Source: Beaufortia kweichowensis (Eukaryota; Chordata; Actinopteri; Cypriniformes; Gastromyzontidae). Taken from it: a DNA stretch of 64,000 nucleotides. A model generated the notes under the pieces. It searched no databases. It saw only the letters and a list, made by a program, of their open reading frames with translations, and was not told the DNA's origin. The DNA is taken from NCBI GenBank assembly GCA_019155185.1, contig CM032813.1:12815561-12879560 (forward strand). The letters are read 5' to 3'. Numbering within the stretch: position 1 is the first letter of the stretch; every line of letters starts with the position of its first letter. Positions 40,949 through 52,401 of the stretch are shown here, piece by piece. A program made the position numbers and the translations under genes.

Positions 40949-41411
40949 ATATTGACATGTTAACAAAAACACAAAAAACATTTTAAATGACTGTAAACAG
41001 AAGGAGGAGGTATTTGCTGGGATTGCCTTTACCAGCAGCTCATGTTCTTCTCTGGAGGTGTGAATTAGCAACTGTGAAGGCGTCTATGCCAAACAAAAGG
41101 TAAACATGCATTTCTGGAGTCAATAGAATCTTTTGACGCCAATCCAATTAGAATTCAAAACCACTACAAAGAAGAAGCAACAATGGAGTAATGTGGCTCA
41201 TCAGAAGAAGGGGATCGAGTTAAACTCTTTGACCCTCATGTACTCTGATGATGGAACCAGTGAGTCTGCAAAGAAAATCAAAGCTAGCTGATCAAATGTT
41301 CCCAGAAACAGAACAAGCTGATTTTTATGCAAGTATGTGGCGTGAAAGTAACAGCAGACCTGCTCTTTTGCACAAAAGCGAAGAGTCTGCTGCTTACAAA
41401 CGCTCTGGGAA
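39672..41411. repeat. Intergenic spacer, unit 12
   Basis: Clean up to about 40300, then the second noisy zone begins (for example GGAGAAAGAGAAAGCCCGGACTTCG in block A). No gene is supported. Confidence 0.88.
40894..40945. repeat. (TA)n microsatellite, unit 12
   Basis: Uninterrupted TA, about 52 bp, followed by GTCATATTGACAT (TTGTCCTC shortened). Confidence 0.97.
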
Positions 41412-41493
41412 ATCAGGATGGCCCGAAAGCGGTCTAAGGCAGTTCAGGTGCAGTCTCTCCGTCTAAGCGTAGGTTAGAATCCCACTTCAGACA
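41412..41493 (+). tRNA. tRNA-Leu-CAG: tRNA-Leu-CAG-like gene, unit 13
   Basis: The first base is A (ATCAGGATGG). The T loop is GGTTAGAATCCC. Confidence 0.73.
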
Positions 41494-41724
41494 TATTGGG
41501 CCCCTACAGCTCTTAATTGCACTTGACATTTTACTGAAATACGGTGTCATTTGAATTGGCAGTGAAGGAAACGGAACGTGACGTGGAGGGCTCCATATTT
41601 CCACGAAGAATCCTTTTATAGACGCGTGAAATATGGCATATATACTAAGGCGATCAATAATATTCCCTGATACAGAAGATGAAAGTAGACTATTTGGTTA
41701 AATGGCCAAAGAGTCATTGCTCTT

Positions 41725-41801
41725 GGGCCAGTGGTTGCAATGGATAACAGCGTCTGACTCTGGGATCAGAAGATTCCAGGTTCGACTCCTGGCTGGCAAC
41801 G
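41725..41801 (+). tRNA. tRNA-Arg-ACG: tRNA-Arg gene, unit 13 (noisy copy)
   Basis: The anticodon segment is GACTCTGGGATC and the 3' acceptor CTGGCAACG. The T arm is intact. Confidence 0.84.
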
Positions 41802-41870
41802 CCCGACTGCGGTTTTCTGTCAAAGTGGGAGTGCCTGCTCTCTCTTGGTAAAAAACAGTGATGGATTAAG

Positions 41871-41930
41871 CCCGATAACTAAAGTGGGTGGAAAGCGAAT
41901 TGCTGTAGGCATTTCACTGGTCATCCTGTG
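41871..41930 (+). pseudogene. Truncated tRNA-Tyr relic, unit 13
   Basis: CCCGATAACTAAAGTGGG, GCTGTAGGC, then the intact intron. Confidence 0.9.
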
Positions 41931-42198
41931 GATTTTCCTGACCCACATTATGCTTTTATTATACACGGGAGATCATTATCTGACAGTTATATTCTCTATA
42001 ATAAAAAAATGAAGCATGAAAATACAAAACACCTTCAGAACCTACGTATTGTAGGCTAGATATTGAGCAGTTTTATTTTTTAAAACATGTATGAACTTCT
42101 CTGTCTGATGGAAAACATGGGGGAACACTATCTGACAGGAACATTCTCAGGTGTCAGGATGTGTTCCCCAGCAGTAGAGATGGTCACAACCTTCCGTC

Positions 42199-42271
42199 GC
42201 GAGGTATAGCTCAGTGGTAGAGCATTTGACTGCAGATCAAGAGGTCCCGGTTCAAATCCGGGTGTCCCCCT
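42199..42271 (+). tRNA. tRNA-Cys-GCA: tRNA-Cys-GCA gene, unit 13
   Basis: The start is GCGAGGTATAG. GCA is intact and the T stem nearly complete. There is an extra C at the 3' end. Confidence 0.94.
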
Positions 42272-42414
42272 TGCTCCCCTTCAGTTTAAGTTTTCTTTGT
42301 GGCTTTCAAAATGTTTAGCGTATTGCTATTCATTCATCCATACAAAGGCGGTCCAACTATTTAGGCAAAACTGGATTTTTCTCTCTGTCACCCGGTGCAA
42401 AGCAGTTGCAATGT

Positions 42415-42504
42415 GGCGAGGAAGTACGAGAGTGGTTAAAGGCCCGATGGACTGCTAATCCATTGTGCTCTGCGCGATGAGTTCGAATCCCATCCCTCAT
42501 TAAG
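42415..42504 (+). tRNA. tRNA-Ser-GCT: tRNA-Ser-GCT gene, unit 13 (noisy)
   Basis: GCT is intact. The D region reads GGAAGTACGAGAGTGG, and the 3' acceptor is replaced by CCCTCATTAAG. Confidence 0.82.
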
Positions 42505-42817
42505 TTTCCATGCTTCGGCTCTGAGAGAAAAAACCCAAATGAATAAGATGAATGTGTCATAGGATATACATTATGAATCTCATTGCTTTCTGTTTTCAAA
42601 GCACTTTGGTAAGACCACATTTCTTCCAGAAGCCACATTGTGCACTAGAAGAAAAAGGTGAAATTAAGTAATGGCATTTCTCCATGGATCTGCTTGGCCA
42701 GATTGTTCTGATTTTGTGCCGGCTTAAAATCCACAGCATGGACGAATAGAATCAGGAACAGGAACATTCACTGGTGTCAAATACAAAACCGAAACCATTG
42801 TTGGCCATCCGGGTACA

Positions 42818-42919
42818 CCTTCGATAGCTCAGTTGGTAGGAAAGCCCGGAGGGGACTGTAGAGCATTTCACTGGTCATCCTTAGGTCGCTAGGTTTCAAA
42901 TCCGGTTGCCGAGAAAGGA
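42818..42919 (+). tRNA. tRNA-Tyr-GTA: tRNA-Tyr-GTA gene with intron, unit 13 (noisy)
   Basis: The acceptor CCTTCGA is intact. There are insertions in the D region, at the exon-intron border (GTAGAGCATTTC) and in the 3' half (CCGGTTGCCGAGAAAGGA). Confidence 0.86.
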
Positions 42920-42993
42920 AGAGGTGTTTTTCCTACGAAAGTTGGTCATACCAAATTTGTTACTTGTCCAAAATGTCGATCTCAAAACACAAG

Positions 42994-43073
42994 TCAAGGA
43001 AATGACCGGAATCGCGAACCAGACACAAGGCTGAGTGAGAGCGCCCGAAATCCTAACCACTAGACCACCAGGA
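42994..43073 (-). tRNA. tRNA-Glu-CTC: tRNA-Glu-CTC gene, unit 13 (noisy)
   Basis: GAGTGAGAGCGCCC on the plus strand allows CTC. The T arm is disrupted (CCGGAATCGCGAACC) and both acceptor strands are altered. Confidence 0.82.
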
Positions 43074-43154
43074 CTCGATCTCTGCTCCTAAGCTGGGATA
43101 GGCCAAAGTGGAAGTGAAATGGGCAGCATACCAGTAGTTTAAAAAGTACCACCC

Positions 43155-43233
43155 TGCCCGTGTGAGCTCCTCGAACTCACTTAACCTTCAGATTATGAGA
43201 CTGACAGCTGCCCTAACTGGCGCCTCACGAGGC
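43155..43233 (-). tRNA. tRNA-Met-CAT: tRNA-Met-CAT elongator gene, unit 13 (noisy)
   Basis: CAT is intact. The T arm (GTGAGCTCCTCGAACTCAC) and D region (GGCGCCTCACGAGGC) carry insertions. Confidence 0.85.
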
Positions 43234-44443
43234 ACAAATGGGCGTCCGGGGTGGGGGACGAAGCACTACTGATGAAGGAGGCGACACTGACAGCGGAATC
43301 ACAAGTGAAGTCCAAGTAACCGCATTTACTTTGGATTGTATCTGAATTCTTGCCACTGTAAATCGGATTATACACGTAGTGATTAAGACATTTTGTTCGA
43401 AATTGAACTGCAAACGTGGAAACTTCCTGGAAGAACCACAACAACATTCTAAAGAGCATAACAGAAGCATGAAAGCACCAAGCCAACCAAGAAGCTACAA
43501 TAACAGTCCAACAGCATCAGGAAACAGTGAGTTCCTTTAAATGTTTTTCACGTCTAGGAAAAGAAGAAAAAACTCTTTTTCATATATTATACACATATTG
43601 ACATAATAAAATACACATACAATTTTAATTAAACTAAACAAAGGAAGAGAGAGACTTGCCAGTCTTGTTTGACCAGCCTACCTGCTCACCAGCAACTCCA
43701 CGCGTTCTTCTGTGGTGGTGTGAATTATCAACTGTGAAAGCCTATATGCCACATAAGCGAAGTAAGCGCCCACTGATAGGTCAAGACTATGCTATCGACC
43801 AATCCCATTTACAATACAAACAGCAAGTACAGACATCAATGGAGGGGAAGTGCCTCATCAGAAAGGAGGCGACCGACCTGAAATCTCTGACCATCACATG
43901 CCCGATGATGTAACCCAGTGAGCCTGCGTAAGAAACAAAATCAAAACCAACTAATCAACCCCCAGAAAAGCCGACTTCATGCAAGTACAAGGCAGGGAAA
44001 GTAAAAGCAGATCTGTTCTTTGGCACAGACTAGTAAAGAATGCAAGCCATGGACTTAACTACGTCTGTATCACAGAGGCACAGTAATGATCCAGTGTTCA
44101 GAAGACATTCTTGAACAGTTTGAGAGAGAGACTGTGCAGCCTTGAAAGACTCCAGAGAGAAGGAAAGTCTGCTCTCAGCCCAGTAACACCAGCAGATGAC
44201 AGCTTCACACACACACAGCCCCTCTTCCCACCAAACACTCATACCAACAGTGTCTGTTCAATAGATCCCCCGAGGTGCTTTCACTGCTGGAGGATGGAAA
44301 TCACTGAATCGAAAGAAAATGCCCAAGAAACTGGCACGACCTCTCAATGGCAAAGAGAGTGAACGAAGGCTCCTAAAGAGAGGACAACGACATCAGAACA
44401 GAATAAGGTTGTTACAGTAGCTCTGTTCAAATGAATGTCTCTA

Positions 44444-44517
<74 letters not shown>

Positions 44518-44990
44518 CCTCATATTGACATGTTAACAAAAAACACAAAAACATTTTACTAAATGACTGTAAACAGAGGGGAGGTATTTGCAAGTTGCCT
44601 TACCAGCGGCTCATGTGTTGTTCTTCTCTGGAGTGTGTGAATTAGCAACTGTGAAGGCGTCTATGCCAAACAAAGGTAAACGCCCATTTCACACAGGTCA
44701 ATAGAATACGAACGGCCAATCCAATTAGAATTCAAAACCACTACAAGCAACAATGGAGTAATGTGGCTCATCAGAAGAAGGGATCGAGGTTAAAACTCTT
44801 TTGACCCTCATGTACTCTGATGATGGAACCAGTGGAGTCTACAAAGAGAAAATCAAAGCTAGCTGATCAAATGTTCCCCAGAATAGCAGAGCAAAGCTGA
44901 TTTTATGCAAGTAAATGGCGATGAAAGTAACAGCAGACCTGCTCTTTTGCACAAAAGCGCATAGTCTGCTGCTTACAAACGCCTGGGCGT
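43234..44990. repeat. Intergenic spacer, unit 13
   Basis: Noisy copy. The (CA)n run is only about 10 bp (near 44207-44217), and GTTCTTCT is duplicated near 44618. No gene is supported. Confidence 0.87.
44448..44515. repeat. (TA)n microsatellite, unit 13
   Basis: About 68 bp with one central GT. Confidence 0.96.
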
Positions 44991-45072
44991 GTCAGGATGG
45001 CGAGCGGTCCTAGAACAGTTCAGGTTGCAGTCTCCCGTCTATGGCGTATAAGGTTGAATCCCACTTCAGACA
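44991..45072 (+). tRNA. tRNA-Leu-CAG: tRNA-Leu-CAG-like gene, unit 14
   Basis: The segment before the anticodon is CCTAGAACAGTTCAGG. The variable arm has insertions (CTATGGCGTATAAGG). Confidence 0.72.
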
Positions 45073-45301
45073 TATTGGGCCCCTACAGCTCTTAATTGCA
45101 TGACATTTACTGAAATACGGTGTCATTTAATTGGCAGTGAAAGAAAGAGCAAGTACTGTATGAGGGCGCTCCATATTTCCACGAAGAATCCTTTTATGAC
45201 ACCGTGAAATATGGCTTTATATACAGGCGATCCAATAATATTCCCTGATAAGAAGATGAAAAGTAGGCTATTTGGATTTAAATAGCCAAGTCATTGCTCT
45301 T

Positions 45302-45381
45302 GGGCCAGTGGGTGCCAATGGATACTTAGCGTCTGACTACGGATCAGAAGATTCCAGGTTCCCGGACTCCTGGCTGGCTCA
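45302..45381 (+). tRNA. tRNA-Arg-ACG: tRNA-Arg-ACG gene, unit 14
   Basis: ACG is intact. The D loop is GGGTGCCAATGG, the T loop GGTTCCCGGACTCC, and the discriminator reads A. Confidence 0.89.
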
Positions 45382-45436
45382 TTGGTGGTTTTCTGTCGGT
45401 AAGTGCCTGCTCTCTTAGTAAAACAGCGTCAGTAAA

Positions 45437-45498
45437 CCTCGATAGCTAAGTGGGTAGAAGAAGCGAATAATTGTAGGCATTTCACTGGTCATCCTGTG
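45437..45498 (+). pseudogene. Truncated tRNA-Tyr relic, unit 14
   Basis: CCTCGATAGCTAAG. The anticodon segment AATAATTGTAGGC has lost the C. Confidence 0.91.
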
Positions 45499-45767
45499 GA
45501 TTTTTCTGACCCATTATGCTTTTATTATACACAGGAGATCATTATCTGAGCAGTTATATTCTCTATAATAAAATTGGGAAGCATGAAAATACAAACACCT
45601 TCAGAACCTACGTGTATTGTAGGCTAGATATTGAGCAGTTTTATTTTTAAAACATGTATGAGACTTTTCTGTCTGATGAAAACATGGGGAACACTATCTC
45701 AGCAGGGAACATTCTCAGGGTGTCAGGATGTGTTCCCCAGCAATGAGATGGTCACAACCTTCCGTGC

Positions 45768-45837
45768 GAGGGTATAGCTCTAGTGGTAGAGCATTTGACT
45801 GCAGATCAAGAGGTCCCGGTTCAAATCCGTGTCCCCT
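45768..45837 (+). tRNA. tRNA-Cys-GCA: tRNA-Cys-GCA gene, unit 14
   Basis: GAGGGTATAGCTCTAGTGG at the 5' side, GCA intact, T stem shortened (AATCCGTGTCCCC). Confidence 0.92.
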
Positions 45838-45982
45838 TCACTCCCTTCAGTTTCGTTTTCTTTGTGGCTTTCAAAATGTTTTGAGCCGTATTGCTATTCA
45901 TTCATCCATACAAAGGCCCGTCCAACTATTTAGGCAAAACTGGATTTTTCTCTCTGTCACGGTGCAAAGCAGTTTGCAATGT

Positions 45983-46067
45983 GGCGAGGTGGCCAGTGGT
46001 TAAGGCGATGGACTGCTAATCCATTGTGCTCTACCACCGCGTGGAGTTCGAATCCCATCCTCGTGCG
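45983..46067 (+). tRNA. tRNA-Ser-GCT: tRNA-Ser-GCT gene, unit 14
   Basis: GCT and B box are intact. The variable arm reads CTCTACCACCGCG and the 3' end CGTGCG. Confidence 0.92.
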
Positions 46068-46387
46068 TTCCATGCTTGCGGCTCTCCGAGAAAAACCCAA
46101 ATGAATAAGATATGAATGTGTCATAGGATGATATACATTATGAATCTCATTGCTTTGTGTTTCTGAAAGCACTTTAACCCAAGAACCACATTTCTTCCAG
46201 AAGCCACATTGTGCACTAGAAGAAAAGGTGAAATTAAGAATGGCATTTCTCCATGGATCTGCTTGGCCAGATTCTGATTTGTCGCGACTTAAAAAATCCA
46301 CAGCATGGACGAATAGAATCAGGAACAGGAACATTCACTGAAGTGTCAAATACAAAACGCGAAACCATTGTTGGCCATCGGTACACA

Positions 46388-46480
46388 CCTCGATAGCTCA
46401 GTTGGTAAATTGTGTGAGGAGGACTGTGGCATTTCACTGGTCATCCTTAGATTAAGCTGGTTCAAATCCGGCTCGAAGGA
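46388..46480 (+). tRNA. tRNA-Tyr-GTA: tRNA-Tyr-GTA gene with intron, unit 14
   Basis: CCTCGATAG at the 5' end. GGACTGTGGCATTTC lacks AG at the exon-intron border. The D stem is expanded (GGTAAATTGTGTGAGG). Confidence 0.87.
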
Positions 46481-46557
46481 AGAGGTGTTTTTTTCCTACG
46501 AGTTAGTCATGCAAATTTTGTTACTTGTCAAAATGTCCGGTCTCATAACACAAGAAG

Positions 46558-46634
46558 TTCCGGAATGACAGGAATCGAGAACCGGAGGCCAGCAGGCGGT
46601 GAGCGCCCGAATCCTAACCACTAGACCACGGGGA
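46558..46634 (-). tRNA. tRNA-Glu-CTC: tRNA-Glu gene, unit 14 (noisy)
   Basis: The D-arm half is nearly intact (CTAGACCACGGGGA). The T arm is scrambled (TTCCGGAATGACAGGAATCGAG). The anticodon segment is GGTGAGCGCCCG. Confidence 0.83.
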
Positions 46635-46716
46635 CGATCTGCTCACAAGCTGGGATAGGCCAAAGGGCAGTGAAGTGAAATGGGCGCATACCAGTAGTTT
46701 AAAAAGTACCACCCCG

Positions 46717-46794
46717 TGCCGATGTGAGGCTCCGAACTCACGACCTTCAGATTATGAGACTGGATCGGCGCTGCCCTAACTTCGCCAGCGAGGC
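46717..46794 (-). tRNA. tRNA-Met-CAT: tRNA-Met-CAT elongator gene, unit 14
   Basis: CAT is intact. The 3' acceptor reads TGCCGATGTGAGG and the T loop GCTCCGAACTCAC on the plus strand. Confidence 0.9.
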
Positions 46795-48053
46795 ACAATG
46801 GACGTCGGGGTGGGGGACTGGGACAAAGCTACTGCAGTGAAGGAGGCGGCACTGACAGCCGGAATCACAAATGAAGTCAAAGTAACGCATTTACTTTGGA
46901 TTGTATCTGAATTCTTGCCACTGTAAATCCGGATTATACACATAGTGATTAAGACATTTTGTTCGAAATTGAACTGCAAGCGTGGAAACTTCCTGGAAGA
47001 ACCACAACATTCCTAAAGAGCATAACAGGAAGCAAAAGCACCAAAGCCAACCAAGAAGCTACAATAACAGTCCAACAGCATCCAGGAAACAGTGAGTTCC
47101 TTTTAAATGTTTCCACGTCTAGGAAAAGAAGAAAAAACTCTTTTCATATATTATACACATATTGACATAATAAAATACACATACAATTTTAATTAAACTA
47201 AACAAAGGAGAGAGACTTGCCAGTCTTGTTTGACCAGCCTACCTGCTCACCAGCAACTCCACGTTCTTCTGTGGTGGTGTGAATTATCAACTGTGAAGTA
47301 AGCCTATACCCACATAAACGGTAAGCACTTCCCACTGATAGGTAGTCAAGACTATGCTTATCGAAATTAATCCCATTACAATACAAACAGCAAAAGTACA
47401 GACATCAATGGAGTGGAAGTGCCTCATCAGAAGGGAGGCTTACCGACCTGAGAATATCTGACCATCACATGCCCGATGATGTAACCAGTGAGCCTGCAAA
47501 ACAAAAAATCAAAAACTAACTAATCAACCCCCAGAAAAGCCGACTTCATGCAAGTACAAGGCAGGAAAGTAAAGCAGATCTGTTCTTTGGCACAGACTAG
47601 TAAAATGCAAACCATGGACGCAACTACGTCTGTATCACAGAGGCACAGTAATGATCCAGTGTTCAGAAGACATTCTTTGAACAGTTTGAGAGAGAGACTG
47701 TGCGGTTCTTGAAAGACCTAGCAGAGAAGTGGAAAGTCTGCTCTCAGCCCAGTAACACCAGCAGATGACAGCTTCACACACACACACACACAGCCCTCTT
47801 TCCCACCAAACACTCATACCAACAGTGTCTGTTCAATAGATCCCTGAGTGGCTTTTCACTGCTGGAGATGGAAATCACTGAATCGAAAAGAAAAGCGTCC
47901 AAGAAACTGGCGCGCACCTCTCAATAGCCAAGAGAGTGAGCGAAGGAAGGCTCCTAAAGAAGGGACAACGACATCAGAACAGAATAAGGTTGTGTGTGCT
48001 CTGTTCAAATGAATGCTCCTCTAGTTTTATATATATATATATATATATATATA

Positions 48054-48098
<45 letters not shown>

Positions 48099-48577
48099 CC
48101 TATATTGTCCCTATATTGACATGTTAACAAAAAACACAAAACATTTTAAATGACTGTAAACAGAGGGAGAGGTATTTGCAAAAGGATTGCCTTACCAGCA
48201 GCTCATGTTCTTCTCTGGAGGTGTGAATTAGCAACTGTGAAGTACGTCTATGCCAAACAAAAGGTAAACGCCCATTTCACAGGTCAATAGAATGCATGAC
48301 GGCCAATCAATTAGAATTCAAAACCACTACAGAAAAGCAACAATGGAGTAATGTGGCTCATCAGAAGAAGGGGATCGAGTTAAAACTCTTTGACCCTCAT
48401 GTACTCTGATGATGGAACCAGTGAGTCTGCAAAGAGAAAATCAAAGCTAGCTGATCAAATGTTCCCCAGAAACAGAGCAAGCTGATTTTATGCAAGTAAA
48501 TAGCGATGAAAGTAACAGCAGACCTGCTCTTTTGCACAAAAAGCGCGTAGTCTGCTGCCTTCAAACGCTTGCAAAGT
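46795..48577. repeat. Intergenic spacer, unit 14
   Basis: Standard layout, noisy in its first 700 bp and then cleaner. The (TA)n border carries a partial repeat of TATTGTCC. No gene is supported. Confidence 0.88.
48029..48096. repeat. (TA)n microsatellite, unit 14
   Basis: About 68 bp with one G interruption (ATAGTATA). Confidence 0.96.
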
Positions 48578-48654
48578 GTCAGGATGGCCGGCGGTCTAAG
48601 GCAGTTCAGGTCGCAGTCTCCCGTCTAGGCGTGAGTTGAATCCCACTTCAGACA
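48578..48654 (+). tRNA. tRNA-Leu-CAG: tRNA-Leu-CAG-like gene, unit 15
   Basis: 77 nt, with D arm short and B box GTTGAATCCC. Confidence 0.75.
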
Positions 48655-48872
48655 TATTGGGCCCCTACAGCTCTTAATTGCATGACATTTTACTGAAATA
48701 CGGTGTCATTTGAATTGGCAGTGAAGAACAGGTGACGCGTGTAGGGTGACTCCATATTTCGCGAAGAATCCTTTATAGACACGCGTGAAATATGCGCCAT
48801 ATACAGGCGTCAATAATATTCCCTGATAAAGAAGAGATGACTATTTGGTTAAATAGCCAAGTCATTGCTCTT

Positions 48873-48950
48873 GGGCCAGTGGCTGCAATGGATACTTAGC
48901 GATCTGACTTCTGGATCAGAAGATTCCAGGTTCGACTCCTGGCTGGCTCG
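48873..48950 (+). tRNA. tRNA-Arg-ACG: tRNA-Arg gene, unit 15
   Basis: The anticodon segment is GACTTCTGGATC, so ACG is not visible. The T arm and acceptor are intact. Confidence 0.89.
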
Positions 48951-49014
48951 AAGACGGTGGTTTTCTGTCGTTAGAGTGCCTGCTCTCTTGGTAAAAAACA
49001 ACACGTCGTTAAAG

Positions 49015-49075
49015 CCTTCGATAGCTAAGTGGGTGAAGCCGGAGTACTGTAGGCATTTCACTGGTCATCCCTGTG
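49015..49075 (+). pseudogene. Truncated tRNA-Tyr relic, unit 15
   Basis: CCTTCGATAGCTAAGTGGG and CCGGAGTACTGTAG, with the intact intron. Confidence 0.92.
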
Positions 49076-49354
49076 GATTTTTCCTGACCCACATTATGCT
49101 TTTTTATTATACACAGGAGATCATTATCTGAGCAGTTATATTCTCTATAATAAAAATGAAGCATAGAAAGAAAATACAAACACCTTCTTCAGAACCCTCG
49201 TATTGTAGGCTAGATATTGAGCAGTTTTATTTTTAAAACATGTATGAACTTTCTGTCTGATGGAAAACATGGGGAACACTATCTGACAGGAACATTCTCA
49301 GGTGTCAGGATGGAAGTTCCCCAGCAATAGAGATGGTCACAACCTTCCCGTCGC

Positions 49355-49424
49355 GGGGTATAGCTCAGTGGTAGAGCATTTGACTGCAGATCAAGAGGTC
49401 CCGGTTCAAATCCGGGTGTCCCCT
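49355..49424 (+). tRNA. tRNA-Cys-GCA: tRNA-Cys-GCA gene, unit 15
   Basis: 70 nt, complete except for one leading G and one T-stem C. Confidence 0.97.
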
Positions 49425-49571
49425 GCTCCTTCAGTTCACGTTTCTTTGTGGCTTTCAAAATGTTTAGCGTGTTGCTATTATTCATTCATCCATACAACAA
49501 GGCGGTCCAACTTCAATTTAGGCAAAACTGGATTTTTCTCTCTGTCACCGGTGCAAAGCAGTTTGCAATGT

Positions 49572-49665
49572 GACGAGGTGGCCGAGAGAGTGGTTAAAGC
49601 GCGATGGACTGCTAATCCATTGTGCTCTGCACGCAGCACATTGAGTTCGAATCCCATCCTCGTCG
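49572..49665 (+). tRNA. tRNA-Ser-GCT: tRNA-Ser-GCT gene, unit 15
   Basis: The acceptor is complete on both sides. Insertions enlarge the D region (GGCCGAGAGAGTGG) and variable arm (TGCACGCAGCACATTGAG). GCT is intact. Confidence 0.92.
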
Positions 49666-49967
49666 TTCCATGCTTAGCTCTGAGAAAAACCCAAATGAAT
49701 AAGATGAATGTGTCATAGGATATACATTATGAATCTGCATTGCTTTGTGTTTCAAGAAGCACTTTGGCAAGACCACATTTCTTCCAGGAAGCCACATTGT
49801 GCACTAGAAGAAAGGTGAAATTAAGAATGGCATTTCTCCATGGATCTGCTTGGCCAGATTCTGATTTGTCTGACTTAAAATCCACAGCATGGACGAATAG
49901 AATCAGGAACAGGAACATTCACTGGTGTCAAATACAAAACCAGAAACCATTGTTGGCCATCGGTACA

Positions 49968-50055
49968 CCTTCGATAGCTCAGTTGGTAGAGCCGGAGGAC
50001 TGTAGGCATTTCACTGGTCATCCTTAGGTCGCTGGTTCAAATCCGGCTCGAAGGA
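49968..50055 (+). tRNA. tRNA-Tyr-GTA: tRNA-Tyr-GTA gene with intron, unit 15 (best copy)
   Basis: 88 nt: one extra C (GAGCCGGAGG) is the only departure from the expected 87-nt intron-containing gene. Acceptor, intron, TTAGGTCGCTGG and T arm are all complete. Confidence 0.98.
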
Positions 50056-50126
50056 AGAGGTGTTTTTCCCTCTGAGTTGGTCATGCAAATTTGTTACTTG
50101 TCAAAATGTCCGTCTCAAAACACAAG

Positions 50127-50206
50127 TTCCCTGACCGGGAATCGAACCGGCCGTGGCGCTTGGCGGTGAAGAGCGCCCGAATCCTAACCACTCAGACCAC
50201 CAGGAA
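50127..50206 (-). tRNA. tRNA-Glu-CTC: tRNA-Glu-CTC gene, unit 15
   Basis: The T arm is complete on its 5' part (CCGGGAATCGAACCGG). GGTGAAGAGCGCCC allows CTC. The acceptor end reads CCAGGAA and CACTCAGACC has an insertion. Confidence 0.88.
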
Positions 50207-50297
50207 CTGATCTGCTCACAAGCCGGGATAGGCCAAGATGCATTCTTAAGAGAGTGAAATGGAGCGCGCATGTACCAGTAGTTTGAAAAGTACCACC

Positions 50298-50373
50298 TGC
50301 CATGTGTGAGGCTCGAACTCGCGACCTTCAGATTATGAGACTGGCGAGCGCTGCTAACTGGCGCCAGCGAGGC
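50298..50373 (-). tRNA. tRNA-Met-CAT: tRNA-Met-CAT elongator gene, unit 15
   Basis: CAT and T arm are intact. TGCCATGTGTGAGG at the 3' acceptor and GGCGCCAGCGAGGC at the 5' side carry small changes. Confidence 0.93.
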
Positions 50374-51587
50374 ACAATGGGACGTGAGGGGGTGGGGGGA
50401 TGAAGCACTGCAGTGAAGAGGCTGACACTGACGAAGCGGAATCACAAGTGAGAAGTCAAAAGTAACGCATTTACTTTTGATTGTATCTTGAATTCTTGCC
50501 ACTGTAAATCCCGGATTATACATAGTGATTAAGACATTTTGTTCGAGAATTGAGACTGCAAACGTGGAAACTTCCCTGGAAGAACCACAACATTCTGAAC
50601 CCATAAACAGAAGCAAAGCACCTAAAGCCAACCAAGAAGCTACAATAACAGTCCAACAGCATCAGGGAAACAGTGAGTTCCTTTAAATGTGTTTTCGTCT
50701 AGGAAAAAGAAGAAAAACTCTTTTCATATATTATACACATATTGACATAATAAAATACATACAATTTTAATTAAATAAACAAAGGAAGAGAGACTTGCCA
50801 GTCTTGTTTGACCAGCCTACCTGCTCACCAGCAACTCACGTTCTTCTGTGGTGGTGTGAATTATCAACTGTGAAGGCGCCTATGCCACATAAGCGGTAGC
50901 GCCCACTGATGGAGGTCAAGACTATGCTATCGACCAATCCCATTACAATACAAACCTTAAGTACAGACATCAATGGAGAAGTGCCTCATCAGAAGGAAGT
51001 GACAGGCCTGAGAAATCTCTGACCATCCCACATGCCCGATGATGTAACCAGTGAGCCTGCAAAAGAAACAAAATCAAAACTAACTAATCCAACCCCCAGA
51101 AAGCCGACTTCATGCAAATTACAAGGCAGGAAAGTAAAAGCAGATCTGTTCTTTGGCACAGACTAGTAAAAATGCAAGCCATGTGAGCGCAACTTCGTCT
51201 GTATCACAGAGGCACAGTAATGATCCAGTGTTCAGAAGACATTCTTGAACAGTTTGAGGAAGACTGTGCAACCTTGAAAAGACCCTAGCAGAGAAGGAAA
51301 GTCTGCTCTCAGCCCAGTAACACCAGCAGATGACAGCTTCACACACACACACACGCCCCTCTTTCCCTGAAACACTCCATACCAACAGTGTCTGTTCAAT
51401 AGATCCTGAGTGCTTTTCACTGCTGGAGATGGAAATCACTGAATGAGAAAAGCGTCCAGAAAAACTGGCCCGCACCTCTCAATAGCCAAGAGAGAGTGAG
51501 CGAAGGCTCCTAAAGAAGGACAACGACATCAGAACAGAATAAGGTTTGTGTGCTCTGTTCAAATGAATGTATCTATTATATATATCC

Positions 51588-51641
<54 letters not shown>

Positions 51642-52099
51642 CCTCATATTGACATGTTAACAAAAACACAAAAAAACATTTTAAATGACTGTAAACAGAG
51701 GGAGAGGTATTTGCAAGTTGCCTTACCAGCAGCTCATGTTCTTCTCTGGAGGTGTGAATTAGCAACTGTGAAGGCGTCTATGCCAAACAAAGGTAAGCGC
51801 CATTTCACAGGTCAATAGAGATGCTGACGGCCAATCGAATTAGAATTCAAAAACCACTACAAACAACAATGGAGTAATGTGGCTCATCAGAAGAAGGGGA
51901 TCCAGTTAAACTCCTTTGACCCTCATGTACTCTGATGATGGAACCAGTGAGTCTGCAAAGAGAAAATCAAAGCTAGCTGATCAAATGTTCCCCAGAAACA
52001 GAGCAAGCTGATTTTATGCAAGTAAATGGCGATGAAAGTAACAGCAGACCTGCTCTTTGCACAAAAAGCATAGTCTGCTGCTTACAAGCGCCTGGAAGT
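50374..52099. repeat. Intergenic spacer, unit 15
   Basis: The first ~330 bp are noisy (third, short zone), then clean. The (TA)n border is altered. No gene is supported. Confidence 0.88.
51576..51639. repeat. (TA)n microsatellite, unit 15 (interrupted)
   Basis: Starts TTATATATATCCTATATA and has one later GT interruption. Confidence 0.95.
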
Positions 52100-52180
52100 G
52101 TCAGGATGGCCCGAAGGCGGTCTAAGGCAGTTCAGTTAGCAGTCTCCCGTCTAGGCGTAGGTTGAATCCCACTTCAGACA
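52100..52180 (+). tRNA. tRNA-Leu-CAG: tRNA-Leu-CAG-like gene, unit 16
   Basis: The anticodon loop reads TTCAGTTAGCAG. The D arm has an extra G (GGCCCGAAGGCGGTC). The B box is GTTGAATCCC. Confidence 0.73.
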
Positions 52181-52401
52181 TATTGGGCCCCTACAGCTCT
52201 TAATTGCATGACATTTACTGAAATGCGGTGTCATTTGAATTGGCAGTGAGAAGAACAGAGCGCATTATGAGAGCTCCATATTTCCGCGAAGAATCCTTTT
52301 ATAGACCACGTGAAATATGGCATATATACTAAGCGTCAATAATATTCCCTGATAAGAAGATGAAGTAGACTATTTGGTTAAATAGCCAAGTCATTGCTCT
52401 T

